This document shows positions 27,478 to 36,868 of a stretch of DNA of 64,000 nucleotides, in pieces (position 1 is the first letter of the stretch; the number at the start of each line of letters is the position of its first letter). The stretch is taken from assembly GCA_964538375.1 (NCBI GenBank), contig CAZIFQ010000010.1:26934-90933 (forward strand), written 5' to 3'. Origin of the DNA: JAUUZQ01 sp964538375. Its GTDB lineage: Bacteria; Bacteroidota; Bacteroidia; Bacteroidales; GCA-2748055. Below the pieces are notes generated by a model, which saw nothing but the letters and a program-made list of their open reading frames with translations, made no database searches and had not been told where the DNA came from. A program made the translations under genes and the position numbers.

Positions 27478-28725
27478 TTAACTCATGTTTCCGCTTTCCA
27501 TCTGTTTTAAATATCTTTTACTGATTACTCTCACAGGGTACATGGCTGCAAGGAAACCTATAAATAACACGGTCAGCCACACCAGCAATACATCTCCAAT
27601 TTGTAAATCAACCGGATAAGCATCAATAATAAATGTTCCGCTTCCGCTTAGTTTTATAAGTTCAAATTTATCCTGTATCCAACTGATTCCTGCGCCAAAA
27701 AATAGTCCGATAAAAGATCCGGTTATGGAAATAAGCCATCCTTCCATAAGGAAAATTCTACTGATCAGTTTTTCAGTAGCACCCATATTCCTCAAACTTC
27801 TGATATCGTTCCTCTTGTCAATGATCAGCATGCTCAACGATCCAATGATGTTGAATGAGGCAATGATTAGTATAAAAGTGAGAATCAAGAAGATAGCCCA
27901 CTTTTCTGATTTCATTACTTTGTAGAACAGTTCATTTTGCTCTGCCCTGTTTTTTACATTATAGTCGGGACCCAGGATTTCAATTATTTGGTTCTGAGTT
28001 TTTTCCGGATCAAAAGCATGATCCAGTTTCAATTCTACGGAAGTAATCTCTTCAGTATATTCCAGGAGGTCCCGCATGAATTCAATGGGAACGATTACAT
28101 ACCTGGAATCGTAATCCTGTTCAATACTAAATATTCCTGAGGGAAAGATATGTTTTCTTCTAAAGGCATCATCCGGATTGGCAACATTGATTTGTCCTAA
28201 ACGCTTTGGCATATATACGAAAAGAGGATTTATAAAATTCAGACCAATCTGCAGATTATAGGCCACTCCCTGGCCGACCACAGCATATGATCGGTTCTTA
28301 TCTTTAAGTTTCATATTGCCATCGTATACCATAGAGTCGATTCCGGTTACCTGGATAAATGACTCTTCCACGCCTTTGATAGTTGCAATATGCTGTCTCT
28401 CTCCATACTTAAGTAAGGCGTTTTCTTCAAGGATTTCAGCATAAACAGCTACGCCGGGAAGGTCTTTTAAGGATTCGAACTTTTCATCCGGAATAAAGGT
28501 TTTTCCTTCTACAAGACTTATTTTAATATCGGGATCAAAGGAGTTGAAAAGAGACTTTACTACCTCGTCAAAGCCATTGAAGACAGAAAGGACTACAACA
28601 AGTGCCATTGTACCAACAGCTACCCCAAGCATTGAGATGGCCGAGATAATATTTATGGCATTCTGAGCTTTTCTCGCGAACAGGTATCGACGTGCTATGT
28701 AGAGCGATACTCTCATTTGATGCAT
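27478..28725 (-). CDS. Lipoprotein-releasing permease, LolC/LolE (FtsX) family
   Basis: This 415-residue inner-membrane protein has the MacB/FtsX plan: one N-terminal membrane segment (about 20-46), a large periplasmic domain (about 50-265), and three C-terminal segments. SLSMLIIDKRNDIRSLRNMG is the conserved cytoplasmic loop of this family. It would work with LolD to extract outer-membrane lipoproteins from the inner membrane. Only one permease gene is present here, which in Bacteroidota may serve as a homodimer (inferred). Its start overlaps the methyltransferase gene by 13 bases. Confidence 0.85.
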   Translation of the reverse strand: MHQMRVSLYIARRYLFARKAQNAINIISAISMLGVAVGTMALVVVLSVFNGFDEVVKSLFNSFDPDIKISLVEGKTFIPDEKFESLKDLPGVAVYAEILEENALLKYGERQHIATIKGVEESFIQVTGIDSMVYDGNMKLKDKNRSYAVVGQGVAYNLQIGLNFINPLFVYMPKRLGQINVANPDDAFRRKHIFPSGIFSIEQDYDSRYVIVPIEFMRDLLEYTEEITSVELKLDHAFDPEKTQNQIIEILGPDYNVKNRAEQNELFYKVMKSEKWAIFLILTFILIIASFNIIGSLSMLIIDKRNDIRSLRNMGATEKLISRIFLMEGWLISITGSFIGLFFGAGISWIQDKFELIKLSGSGTFIIDAYPVDLQIGDVLLVWLTVLFIGFLAAMYPVRVISKRYLKQMESGNMS

Positions 28726-29522
28726 TTAACAATCAAACCGGTGCCTGTTTTGTGGGTTTGATAAACGTCTATTATATTTAATACAAAACTAAAAGGAAAG
28801 GTAACCAGGTAGTAGAATGGGAGGATCACAAGAAAGACTTTGCTTGCGTTGACCATCTTGATAGGAATTTTCATAGAAAGGCGCCATGAAATTTTACCGG
28901 GAGATCCATAGGAATATTTCGATTCTATTTGCTTGAATCCTGCACTCTTGAGTTTTTCTTCGATATCAGAAATGGCATACCCATCGCGAACATGCTCTTC
29001 AATAAAGGAATCCTCATGGTCGTGGTGAACATCGCTACCCCCCTGGTCTGAAGGAGTTGAAATAAGCAGGACCCCTCCGGGTCTCATACTTTTATAGAGA
29101 TTCTTAAATACAGCAACATCATCTTCAATATGCTCCATTACGTCGACAGAAAGAACAAAATCATAGGCCCCAGGATTTGAAAACTGTGCCAGATCTGCGT
29201 ATTGAAACTGAACGCGGTCGCCACGCTTGATCTTTTTAAAGAAAGTATTGCAATCATCGATCTGTTCCTGTTTGATATCCAACCCTGTGATTTTTGCAGT
29301 TGGGAACTGTAGCGACATCGTGTAATCGTACTGTCCGAATCCAGATCCGGCATCTAGTATTTCAGGATTGGCGGGAAGAGATGACTTCATCTTCCGTATT
29401 GTACTTCTGATGTGCCATGAGCGCAACAATAACAGGTTCAATAAATGATAGAAGACCTTACGTAAAAATGGTGTTTTATTAAAAAACGCCCCCAAACTCC
29501 TCTTAACCGGATCGTACTTCAT
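28713..29522 (-). CDS. Class I SAM-dependent methyltransferase
   Basis: This 269-residue protein carries the SAM-binding motif ILDAGSGFG at residues 55-63 and a second motif DVMEHIEDD, typical of the Methyltransf_11 group. The C-terminal 60 residues include a hydrophobic stretch (FLVILPFYYLVTFPFSFVLN), suggesting membrane association. The substrate cannot be told from sequence. It sits between rbfA (three bases upstream) and the LolC/E permease (overlap of 13 bases), so it belongs to the same transcript. Confidence 0.85.
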   Translation of the reverse strand: MKYDPVKRSLGAFFNKTPFLRKVFYHLLNLLLLRSWHIRSTIRKMKSSLPANPEILDAGSGFGQYDYTMSLQFPTAKITGLDIKQEQIDDCNTFFKKIKRGDRVQFQYADLAQFSNPGAYDFVLSVDVMEHIEDDVAVFKNLYKSMRPGGVLLISTPSDQGGSDVHHDHEDSFIEEHVRDGYAISDIEEKLKSAGFKQIESKYSYGSPGKISWRLSMKIPIKMVNASKVFLVILPFYYLVTFPFSFVLNIIDVYQTHKTGTGLIVKCIK

Positions 29523-29525
29523 TCT

Positions 29526-29864
29526 TTACTCTTTTAACAGATTATCTATTCTATCTATGTAATCCAATGAATCATCAAGATAATATACAAATTCAGGTAT
29601 GGCGCGAACCTGATTTTTGATCTTCTGACCAATCTCATGTCTTATTTTAACCGCATGCTTTTTAAGTGTCTCTATTGGTTCATCATCATTTTTTAATGGA
29701 AAGATACTCAGGTATACTTTGGCCACACCCAGATCGGGACTTACCCTTACTACGGTTACCGTGATCATCTTCCCCGGAAGTAATTTCCGGCTGTTTTTCT
29801 GGAGATATTCTCCCATCTCTTTTTGTAGCAGCCTGGCTACTTTTTGCTGACGTGTTGATTCCAT
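29526..29864 (-). CDS. rbfA: Ribosome-binding factor A
   Basis: This 112-residue protein is a KH-domain factor that helps mature the 30S ribosomal subunit, including 5' processing of 16S rRNA. The N-terminal RQQKVARLLQKEMGEYLQK and central TVVRVSPDLGVAKVYLSIF are family-typical, and IPEFVYYLDDSLDYIDRIDNLL closes the fold. It is the first gene of a run rbfA, methyltransferase, lolC/E permease. It is divergent from trpS. Confidence 0.95.
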   Translation of the reverse strand: MESTRQQKVARLLQKEMGEYLQKNSRKLLPGKMITVTVVRVSPDLGVAKVYLSIFPLKNDDEPIETLKKHAVKIRHEIGQKIKNQVRAIPEFVYYLDDSLDYIDRIDNLLKE

Positions 29865-29988
29865 AATCTTATAATTCCCCGATAAAATACAAATAATTGT
29901 CTCTCAATCTCCCTGGTTTTATCAACAGACCCTGTTTATCAGGGGTTTAAGAAAGCAGACAAAAGTACAATATTTAAATAACATTTTA

Positions 29989-29996
29989 TAGTTTTG
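29989..29996 (+). promoter_or_regulatory. Putative -7 promoter box of trpS
   Basis: TAGTTTTG matches TAnnTTTG exactly, 30 bases before the trpS ATG. A good -33 element is not visible. Confidence 0.5.
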
Positions 29997-30026
29997 TAGT
30001 TATTACAATAAAGGACTAATACAGAC

Positions 30027-31016
30027 ATGGAAACGGTATTAAGCGGTATACGATCAACGGGAAATCTGCATTTGGGGAACTACTTCGGTGCAGTACAGAA
30101 TTTTGTGAAAATGCAACATAAGTACAAATGTTTTTTTTTCATAGCTGATATTCATTCGCTTACTACCCATCCCAAGCCCGATAACCTGCATGATAATATT
30201 AGAAAAGTTCTTTCTGAATATATTGCCTGCGGGATTGATCCGGAGCTTGCTACCATATATATTCAAAGTGATATTCCTGAAATTTCTGAGCTCTACCTTT
30301 TGCTCAACATGAATGCATATGTTGGAGAGCTGGAGCGTACTACTACATTTAAAGAAAAAATCAGGAAACAGCCAGAAAACGTAAATGCCGGATTGCTCAC
30401 ATATCCTGTTTTGATGGCGACTGATATTATCATTCACAATGCAGATAAAGTGCCGGTAGGAAAAGACCAGGAACAAAACCTTGAAATGGCTCGCAAGTTT
30501 GCCAAACGTTTTAATCATATGTATGGTGTGGAGTATTTTAAATTGCCTGAACCATTCAATTTTGGAAGTGATTTAGTAAAAGTGCCGGGATTAGACGGAA
30601 CGGGTAAGATGGGTAAATCAGACGGAAATGGTGTTTTCCTGATTGATGAACCGGGCATCATCAGAAAAAAGGTGATGAGAGCAGTGACCGATTCAGGACC
30701 AACATCTGAAAATTCACCCATGCCGGAACCTATCCAAAACTTATTCTACCTGATGGACCTCATGTCTGAAAAGGAGACTATTGAACATTATAAAAACGCT
30801 TACAATGATTGTTCAATACGTTATGGTGATTTGAAAAAACAGTTGGCTGAAGACATAATTAAGTTTACAACTCCCATCAGAGAAAAGATTCTTGATGTAT
30901 ACAATGATAGTGATTACCTGGGTAAAGTTGTGAAGAGAGGTGCTGAGCAAGCAAGAGAAAGCGCTTCTAAAACACTGAGGGATGTAAGAGAGATACTCGG
31001 CTACAAACCCTTTTAA
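30027..31016 (+). CDS. trpS: Tryptophanyl-tRNA synthetase
   Basis: This 329-residue class I enzyme charges tRNA(Trp). The HIGH-type motif appears as HLGN (residues 15-18) in TGNLHLGNYFGAVQ. The KMSKS loop is KMGKS at 194-198, with Gly replacing the first Ser. The intervening DIHSLTTHPKPDNL, GKDQEQNLEMARKFAKRFN and C-terminal helices are typical. It is monocistronic, divergent from rbfA and convergent with ung. Confidence 0.95.
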   Translation: METVLSGIRSTGNLHLGNYFGAVQNFVKMQHKYKCFFFIADIHSLTTHPKPDNLHDNIRKVLSEYIACGIDPELATIYIQSDIPEISELYLLLNMNAYVGELERTTTFKEKIRKQPENVNAGLLTYPVLMATDIIIHNADKVPVGKDQEQNLEMARKFAKRFNHMYGVEYFKLPEPFNFGSDLVKVPGLDGTGKMGKSDGNGVFLIDEPGIIRKKVMRAVTDSGPTSENSPMPEPIQNLFYLMDLMSEKETIEHYKNAYNDCSIRYGDLKKQLAEDIIKFTTPIREKILDVYNDSDYLGKVVKRGAEQARESASKTLRDVREILGYKPF

Positions 31017-31025
31017 AAATAAAGA

Positions 31026-31046
31026 GTCCGCCTCTGAGAGACGGAC
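31026..31046 (+). terminator. Weak hairpin after trpS
   Basis: GTCCG (31026-31030) pairs with CGGAC (31042-31046), with further partial pairing inside. No T tract follows directly, so it is at best a poor intrinsic terminator. The rest of the gap to 31210 holds another unbranched hairpin, CTTTCCC/GGGAAAG at 31175-31196, and nothing else I can identify. Confidence 0.3.
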
Positions 31047-31210
31047 CGTGCCCCGAAATTTGTCAGGTATATGCTTGGATGAACTGTCAACTAAAAAGAT
31101 GCAAATTCTGTGCCAAAGTCTCGGGTTTGGGGGTCTTTTTTGTGTTTCTTAGCATGATTTCCCCCAATTCCAGTCTTTCCCCCATAGAAGGGAAAGGGTT
31201 GAGCATATGC

Positions 31211-31888
31211 TTATACCCCCCAGTTCACCTCTTCAATGCCTTTCTCTCTTAAATACTCATTTGTTTTTGAGAAGTGCTTGCATCCGAAAAAACCATTGTA
31301 TGCCGAAAAAGGTGAAGGATGAGCTGCTTCAAGTACAAGGTGTTTTGTTTCGTCGATGAGTGGTTTTTTCTGCTGGGCAAATCTTCCCCATAGAATAAAT
31401 ACCACATTTTCCTTCTTTTGAGAAACAGTCTGAATGACTTTATTGGTGAACGTTTCCCATCCCTGCTTCTGATGTGATCCAGCTTGTGAAGCACGCACTG
31501 TGAGGGTTGCATTAAGCAGCAACACACCATTGCTGGCCCAGGATTCCAGGTTACCATGCGCGGGAACAGGCAGATTAAGGTCTGCATGAATTTCCTTGAA
31601 TATATTGACCAGGGAGGGAGGCGGTTTAATTCCCAATGGAACCGAAAAGCATAAGCCATGGGCTTGTCCTGTACCATGATATGGATCTTGGCCCAGGATT
31701 ACCACTTTCAGCTTGGACAGTGGTGTTTTATTGAATGCATTGAAGATAAGCGGACCCGGAGGATAGATAGTGTGCTGAATTCTTTCGGTAACAAGAAAGG
31801 CTTTTAGCTTTTGGAAATAGTCTGCCTGGAAGTCTTGCCACAAAGCATTTTTCCAGCTTTCATGTATCGTTGGATTAATACTGCTCAT
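31211..31888 (-). CDS. ung: Uracil-DNA glycosylase
   Basis: This 225-residue family 1 glycosylase removes uracil from DNA in base-excision repair. The catalytic water-activating motif GQDPYHG (66-72) holds Asp68, and HPSPFSAYNGFFG starting at His190 is the DNA-intercalation loop (HPSPLSA in most relatives, with Phe here). Its start is 45 bases after the end of the TonB-dependent receptor gene on the same strand, but a functional link is unlikely. Confidence 0.96.
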   Translation of the reverse strand: MSSINPTIHESWKNALWQDFQADYFQKLKAFLVTERIQHTIYPPGPLIFNAFNKTPLSKLKVVILGQDPYHGTGQAHGLCFSVPLGIKPPPSLVNIFKEIHADLNLPVPAHGNLESWASNGVLLLNATLTVRASQAGSHQKQGWETFTNKVIQTVSQKKENVVFILWGRFAQQKKPLIDETKHLVLEAAHPSPFSAYNGFFGCKHFSKTNEYLREKGIEEVNWGV

Positions 31889-31933
31889 CAGACCATGAAA
31901 TTATCAATTATCTAACAGAAACCAATAACAAAA

Positions 31934-34318
31934 TCAAAATACAGTTCTGATGGAAAAAATGAAATTCCGGCCCGGTGCGCTGACTCCGGATGCATAAGGT
32001 TTATAGAATTGATCGAAGATATTTTCAATGGCAAGTTGCAGTATAATAGAATTGTTGACCTTATAAGAAGTATTTACATTAAAGGTCCACCAGCTCGGGT
32101 ACCCAAACACGCCTGCTTCCGATTGGTTGTCTTCACCATAGGGAGAGAATTCATCACTAAATTTCCATCCATTGTAATACACATAACTCTCAAAACGGAA
32201 GTCTTTATAGTCGTAACTGATGCTTACTCTTCCAAATACTGGCGGGATATGGCCCAGAGGAACATCGTCGCTCAGGTTCCATCCTTTGGCATAATTGAGA
32301 GATCCTTTCAGAATGATGTTGCGGTTAAAATCTGAAAGGACATTGATGGTAGCTCCATAGATATACGCCTGAGATGCATTATAGTTTGTCGCGATCTTAT
32401 ACAAATCGCCATCATACATCATGGAATCCTGTCCGTTTAATGTAAAATCGGTACGTACAATTGCATTGGTAATCAAGGTATAATATCCAACAACATCGAG
32501 TCGAATGAATCCCTCCAGAATTCGGCTAATCCCAAGCTCAGCATTGTAGGTGTATTCTGGTTTAATATCATTGTTTGGGACCAGTATATAATCATCTTTT
32601 GCTCTTACTTTTCCATAGTCGTCGACATTAGGATTCCTGTAACCGGTGGAGAGGATAGCATTGATTTGCCATTGTTGTGTTGGATGGTAAACAATACTTG
32701 TACTTCCTGTGACAGACCCATTTGTAATATCGGTTCTGTCGAATGGAAGGGCCGGATTGGTATATACCGAATGGAGGGAAGAGAAATTAAATCTCAAACC
32801 GCCATTAAACACGAGATTATTGTCAAATATTCTTTTATAATTACCATACAAAGAAGAAGAAAGGGTATTGCTTCCACCGGAAGGATACCTGGTCTGAGCC
32901 GGCATTACCTCATCGATTGATATATTCTGGTAATAGGCCCCTGAACCCACAAGGTTATATAGCAGATCGTATCCATAGTTAAGTTTCCTGTTTACATTCC
33001 ACACTTTCAACAGGTCTATGTTTGTACTGAGCACATTAACAGTTTCCAGTTGGAAGAGCCGGTTGTCGTCTCCAAACTTTCGCGTGATTCTGTCTTCATC
33101 GATGCGTTGATATGCAAATGTTGTTGTAGAATGGGTAAAAAATTTATTGTCATTCCGGTTCTGGTTTTTCACTGATGCCAGCAAGCGGTTTTGAGGTCCG
33201 TAATAATACTCCGCATATTTTAGCACTCCGTTTTTATAATCGTTCAGTTTGTCCAGTCGATGAATATCTGATGAAGTGGAATATTGTAAATTCAGGGTCC
33301 AGTCAATATAGGGAGAAACAATATATTTGAATTTCTGTACCAGGTCCACCTGGCTAAAACCTGTATACTTTTGAATATTTTCATCGGGGTTGACAAGCAT
33401 AGAATCTTTTTCGACAAACCTTTCTGCGTAGTTCAATGTCTTGCCCCAATCGCTGTAGAACAGGTTCCGATTTGAGCCCATCCTAATCTCTCCAAAATCC
33501 TTGTAAGTTATACTGCTTAACGAACCAAATTTCTTTCCCGCAATATTCATGCTGATATGCCCAACTTTCCCTTTGTTTGCTGTGGAATATTGTGCATATG
33601 CATTTCCTCCTACTTCAGTTTTGTAGTCTTCAGCAAATTCAGGGTCCTTTGTGTAATAATGTATTACTCCGCCCAGGGCATCACTTCCATAAATAAGCGA
33701 ACTTGGACCGAAAATTACTTCTGTCCTCTCCAATATTGCATTATCAATGGTTATGGAGTTTTGTAAATGTCCGCTTCGATAGATGGCATTATTAAGCCGC
33801 ACACCATCAACAACCAACAAAATTTTATTTGCCTCAAATCCTCTTAATATAGGACTCCCACCCCCTGCCTGGCTCTTTTGTATAAGAATGTTTCCTGTTG
33901 ATTGCAGAAGGTCTGCAGATGTTTGTGCCGGGCTTTGGGATATGGCCCTCTCCTCCATCACGCTCACCGTATAAGGCAATACCTGCTTACTTTCCCGTGA
34001 TTTTGATGCTGAGATGACGAATTCATCCATCAGGATGTTTCTCTTGCTAAGAAAAATAATTTTTTTGTGGAGGACTTCTGAATAGGTGTATAAAACAATA
34101 TTGTATGATGGGTGGCGAAAAGTAATGGTGTCATCCATAGAAAAAGGAAGTGTACCCGTAAACCCGAGACTGTCTGTTATTGCCGCTTTTTCCCTTGAAG
34201 TATTGAAGAGGGTTACATTTTCAATGGCTTTTCCTGTATTTTCAGATAATACCCTAATGCGCTGTCCATAGGACTGGGAGGCCATTGCCAACAAAATAAA
34301 AAAAAGAAGATGTTTCAT
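31934..34318 (-). CDS. TonB-dependent outer-membrane receptor
   Basis: This 794-residue protein has a signal peptide (about 1-18), a short carboxypeptidase-regulatory-like domain (about 20-100), a plug domain (about 110-230, with ILRGFEANKILLVVDGVRLN), and a 22-stranded barrel ending in a terminal Phe. The plug and barrel style resembles receptors for haem, siderophores or metals rather than SusC, as no SusD neighbour is present. The ligand is not known. Its neighbour ung gives no clue, and no iron-regulatory box was recognised upstream. Confidence 0.92.
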   Translation of the reverse strand: MKHLLFFILLAMASQSYGQRIRVLSENTGKAIENVTLFNTSREKAAITDSLGFTGTLPFSMDDTITFRHPSYNIVLYTYSEVLHKKIIFLSKRNILMDEFVISASKSRESKQVLPYTVSVMEERAISQSPAQTSADLLQSTGNILIQKSQAGGGSPILRGFEANKILLVVDGVRLNNAIYRSGHLQNSITIDNAILERTEVIFGPSSLIYGSDALGGVIHYYTKDPEFAEDYKTEVGGNAYAQYSTANKGKVGHISMNIAGKKFGSLSSITYKDFGEIRMGSNRNLFYSDWGKTLNYAERFVEKDSMLVNPDENIQKYTGFSQVDLVQKFKYIVSPYIDWTLNLQYSTSSDIHRLDKLNDYKNGVLKYAEYYYGPQNRLLASVKNQNRNDNKFFTHSTTTFAYQRIDEDRITRKFGDDNRLFQLETVNVLSTNIDLLKVWNVNRKLNYGYDLLYNLVGSGAYYQNISIDEVMPAQTRYPSGGSNTLSSSLYGNYKRIFDNNLVFNGGLRFNFSSLHSVYTNPALPFDRTDITNGSVTGSTSIVYHPTQQWQINAILSTGYRNPNVDDYGKVRAKDDYILVPNNDIKPEYTYNAELGISRILEGFIRLDVVGYYTLITNAIVRTDFTLNGQDSMMYDGDLYKIATNYNASQAYIYGATINVLSDFNRNIILKGSLNYAKGWNLSDDVPLGHIPPVFGRVSISYDYKDFRFESYVYYNGWKFSDEFSPYGEDNQSEAGVFGYPSWWTFNVNTSYKVNNSIILQLAIENIFDQFYKPYASGVSAPGRNFIFSIRTVF

Positions 34319-34657
34319 TTATAAGATATCATATAGCGGCAAATAATGCCACAAAAATTGTACCAAGGAGCATGAAGTTATTGTTCCCGGAAAAAATATG
34401 GTGTAAGTTACATTTTTAAAGGGAATTGGCGGTTCATTGGTTCATCGGGTTCGACCGTAGAGACGCGATTTATCGCGTCTCACCATTAAATAGAATGATG
34501 GAATAGCTAGTAGAATAGTGGAATGATAGATTACTGCATTAAATGAAAAGAAGGAATAATGGAATAGCAAAAATATGGCTTAAAAACTTCAATGAAAAAC
34601 AATTATACCTTTATGACTGTTATCTTATCTTAGCATATGAATTCAATATAATTGCCG
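34319..34657. other. Intergenic region with degenerate short repeats
   Basis: This 340-base gap holds a palindromic repeat at 34457-34481 and then a stretch (34490-34575) of degenerate words around GGAATAG, GAATGATGG and AGTGGAATGA. I see no gene or RNA in it. TACCTTTA near 34609 is one base off the -7 consensus and could serve the flavin reductase gene. Confidence 0.5.
34457..34481. repeat. GTAGAGAC-type palindromic repeat, copy 2
   Basis: GAGACGCGAT (34460-34469) and ATCGCGTCTC (34472-34481) form a perfect 10-bp stem with a two-base loop, preceded by GTA. It resembles short palindromes scattered through other Bacteroidota genomes. It shares TAGAGAC with the copy near 11771. Confidence 0.6.
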
Positions 34658-35191
34658 ATGAAAATAATAGGATTTGCAGCAAGTAACAGCACTCAGTCGA
34701 TCAACAAAAAATTGGTTGAATATGTCATTTCCTGTTTTAGAGACAAAGAAACAGAGGTTTTGGATATCAATGATTTTGAGATGCCAATATATAGTTCAGA
34801 CAGGGAAGAGGGTTCAGGAATACCCCAACTCGCCCGTGACTTTGCCGGGAAGGTTATGGAATCAGATCTGATTGTTATTTCCTTTGCTGAACACAACGGA
34901 GCATATTCGGCAGCATTTAAGAATATTTTTGACTGGATTTCAAGGATTAGAGACATGGATGTATGGAAGGATAAGAAGTTGTTTTTGATGGCCACATCTC
35001 CCGGGGGCAGGGGTGGACAATCAGTTTTAAAGTTAGCTGATGAACGTTTGCCGAAGCATGGAGCGATAGTACTTGATACGTTTAGTTTACCAAACTTTTT
35101 TGAATCCTTTAGCGAAGGGGAAGGGATCATAATAGAGGAGTTACGGGCAGAGCTAGATGAGAAGATTAAGAATTTGGTAGAGAAAAAATAA
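34658..35191 (+). CDS. NADPH-dependent FMN reductase family protein
   Basis: This protein of 177 residues has the flavodoxin-like fold of NAD(P)H-dependent FMN reductases. GFAASNSTQSINKKL at the N-terminus binds FMN phosphate, and a central SPGGRGGQSVL loop is the second flavin contact. I start it at the ATG at 34658; an upstream in-frame TTG would add only two residues. It reduces flavins or quinone-like compounds (inferred). It lies 91 bases upstream of the polyphosphate-polymerase-like gene on the same strand. Confidence 0.85.
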   Translation: MKIIGFAASNSTQSINKKLVEYVISCFRDKETEVLDINDFEMPIYSSDREEGSGIPQLARDFAGKVMESDLIVISFAEHNGAYSAAFKNIFDWISRIRDMDVWKDKKLFLMATSPGGRGGQSVLKLADERLPKHGAIVLDTFSLPNFFESFSEGEGIIIEELRAELDEKIKNLVEKK

Positions 35192-35282
35192 CTGATCATA
35201 GATTTTGCTTTGATTTGAAGGCTTAGTTGTGTAATTTCGTCCACACATTTAAAAGAATACCCAGAAAGAGTATTCAATACTA

Positions 35283-36032
35283 ATGGATCGAATTACAACA
35301 ATAGTGAATGAATTTACTCCGATATCATTACCGGAGATGGATTCCGTGAAGTTGATGAACAGGATTGACACAAAATATGTCTTGTCTGCCAATCGTTTGC
35401 CTGGTCTACTTGTTGAAGCAAAAGATAAGTATCGTATTCTTGAGATAGACAAGCAAAGGGAACTGCTTTATCGAACAACCTATTTTGATACAGACGATTA
35501 TAAGATGTACAATGCCCATCAAAATGGGAAGCTGAACAGGTTTAAAATCAGAACCAGGGAATACGTTGTGTCACAAATTCATTTTCTCGAAGTAAAGTTT
35601 AAGAATAATAAGGGAAGAACACTGAAAGACAGGGTGAAACGTGTTGAAGGATCAATGTCTTTTAAGGAGAAAGAATCTTTATTTCTTGAGGATGCGGCTC
35701 CTTTTTCTATTAATGACCTTAGTCCAAAACTTTGGAATAAATTTACCCGGCTGACATTGGTTCATAAAACAGCCCAGGAAAGAATCACAATTGACTTTAA
35801 TCTCTCGTTTAAAAATGATAAAGACAAGGAGATAGAACTTCCTAAGTTATCCGTTATTGAGGTGAAGCAGGATAAATACACAGCAAATTCCGACTTTCTT
35901 CAGATCTTGAAGAAGAACCACATATATGAAATGCGATTTAGCAAGTACTGTGTTGGGTCGGCACTTCTTAATCCTGATTTAAAGTATAATCGCTTTAAGC
36001 AGAAATTAATGACTATTGACAAATTAAATTAA
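35283..36032 (+). CDS. VTC-type polyphosphate polymerase domain protein
   Basis: This 249-residue protein matches the VTC domain, a triphosphate-tunnel fold that in yeast Vtc4 makes polyphosphate from ATP. NRIDTKYVL (26-34) supplies tunnel basic residues, and RFKIRTREY, LEVKFKNNKGRT and SVIEVKQDK supply alternating basic and acidic residues of the tunnel. The protein has no membrane segment. In bacteria this domain is often next to DUF4956, as here (six bases downstream). Whether it makes polyphosphate or a different product is not established. Confidence 0.85.
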   Translation: MDRITTIVNEFTPISLPEMDSVKLMNRIDTKYVLSANRLPGLLVEAKDKYRILEIDKQRELLYRTTYFDTDDYKMYNAHQNGKLNRFKIRTREYVVSQIHFLEVKFKNNKGRTLKDRVKRVEGSMSFKEKESLFLEDAAPFSINDLSPKLWNKFTRLTLVHKTAQERITIDFNLSFKNDKDKEIELPKLSVIEVKQDKYTANSDFLQILKKNHIYEMRFSKYCVGSALLNPDLKYNRFKQKLMTIDKLN

Positions 36033-36038
36033 CAAGTA

Positions 36039-36776
36039 ATGATTGATTTTATACAAGAAGGTATAGATGCCATAAGCCCGGTTTTACTCCAGGCCGATGA
36101 TGCAAATGCTGTTAGGTTTTTAGGAATAAAACTCATAAACACTGCTGATTTCATTGAACTCCTGATCAGGTTTGTCTTTAATATGACCATTAGTGTAATA
36201 ATTGTAAGGTATCTATACTACGCTGCGGCAAAAAGAAAAGATTACCTGTTTACTTATATTCTTATTAGTGCAACGGTTTTCCTTCTTTGTTATTTACTTG
36301 AAAGTGTAAAACTTGAGTTAGGATTTGCTCTTGGACTCTTCGCTATATTTGGGATAATTCGCTACAGAACCTCCCAGATAGCTATTAAGGAGATGACCTA
36401 TTTGTTTATTGTCATTGGACTATCTGTAATCAACGCCCTCGCCAATAAAAAGGTGAGTTATGCTGAGCTTGTATTCACAAACCTGGCCATTGTTGCTATT
36501 GTTTGGGGCCTTGAGCGTATCTGGTTGATTAAGCACGAATCAAGCAAAAGGATTACTTATGAAAAAATTGATCTGATTAAGCCCGAAAGGTATAATGAGC
36601 TGGTTGCTGATGTTGAGAAGAGAACAGGTCTAAAGGTTAACCGTGTTGAAATTGGATCGATCAATTTTTTAAGAGACACGGCGAATGTAAAGGTATATTA
36701 TTTTGCAAGTGAAAATCGTGTTAACCAGGCAGATGAAGATACTCTGGATACAAGGAATAACGAGGGCCGAAACTAA
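36039..36776 (+). CDS. DUF4956 family membrane protein
   Basis: This 245-residue protein has four or five membrane segments in residues 30-170 and a soluble C-terminal domain. LFAIFGIIRYRTSQIAIKEM is the family hallmark. It is usually found beside VTC-domain polymerases, suggesting that it anchors or channels the polymer product. The upstream gene is six bases away, and 92 bases separate it from the next one. The function is unknown; the partnership is inferred from conserved neighbourhood. Confidence 0.85.
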   Translation: MIDFIQEGIDAISPVLLQADDANAVRFLGIKLINTADFIELLIRFVFNMTISVIIVRYLYYAAAKRKDYLFTYILISATVFLLCYLLESVKLELGFALGLFAIFGIIRYRTSQIAIKEMTYLFIVIGLSVINALANKKVSYAELVFTNLAIVAIVWGLERIWLIKHESSKRITYEKIDLIKPERYNELVADVEKRTGLKVNRVEIGSINFLRDTANVKVYYFASENRVNQADEDTLDTRNNEGRN

Positions 36777-36868
36777 AAATCCTCTGGATCAAGGGCACAT
36801 TCTTCCATTGTTGGTAAGTTATCCCGGATAAAAACTCATTTTTCCTAATTTTGAATAAAAGTCAAAAT

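Noticed and set aside
30054..30518. Long open frame opposite trpS
   Set aside because: It is wholly antisense to a well-conserved synthetase domain and has no family resemblance.
31175..31196. Hairpin CTTTCCC/GGGAAAG as a terminator for ung or trpS
   Set aside because: No T tract follows on either strand.
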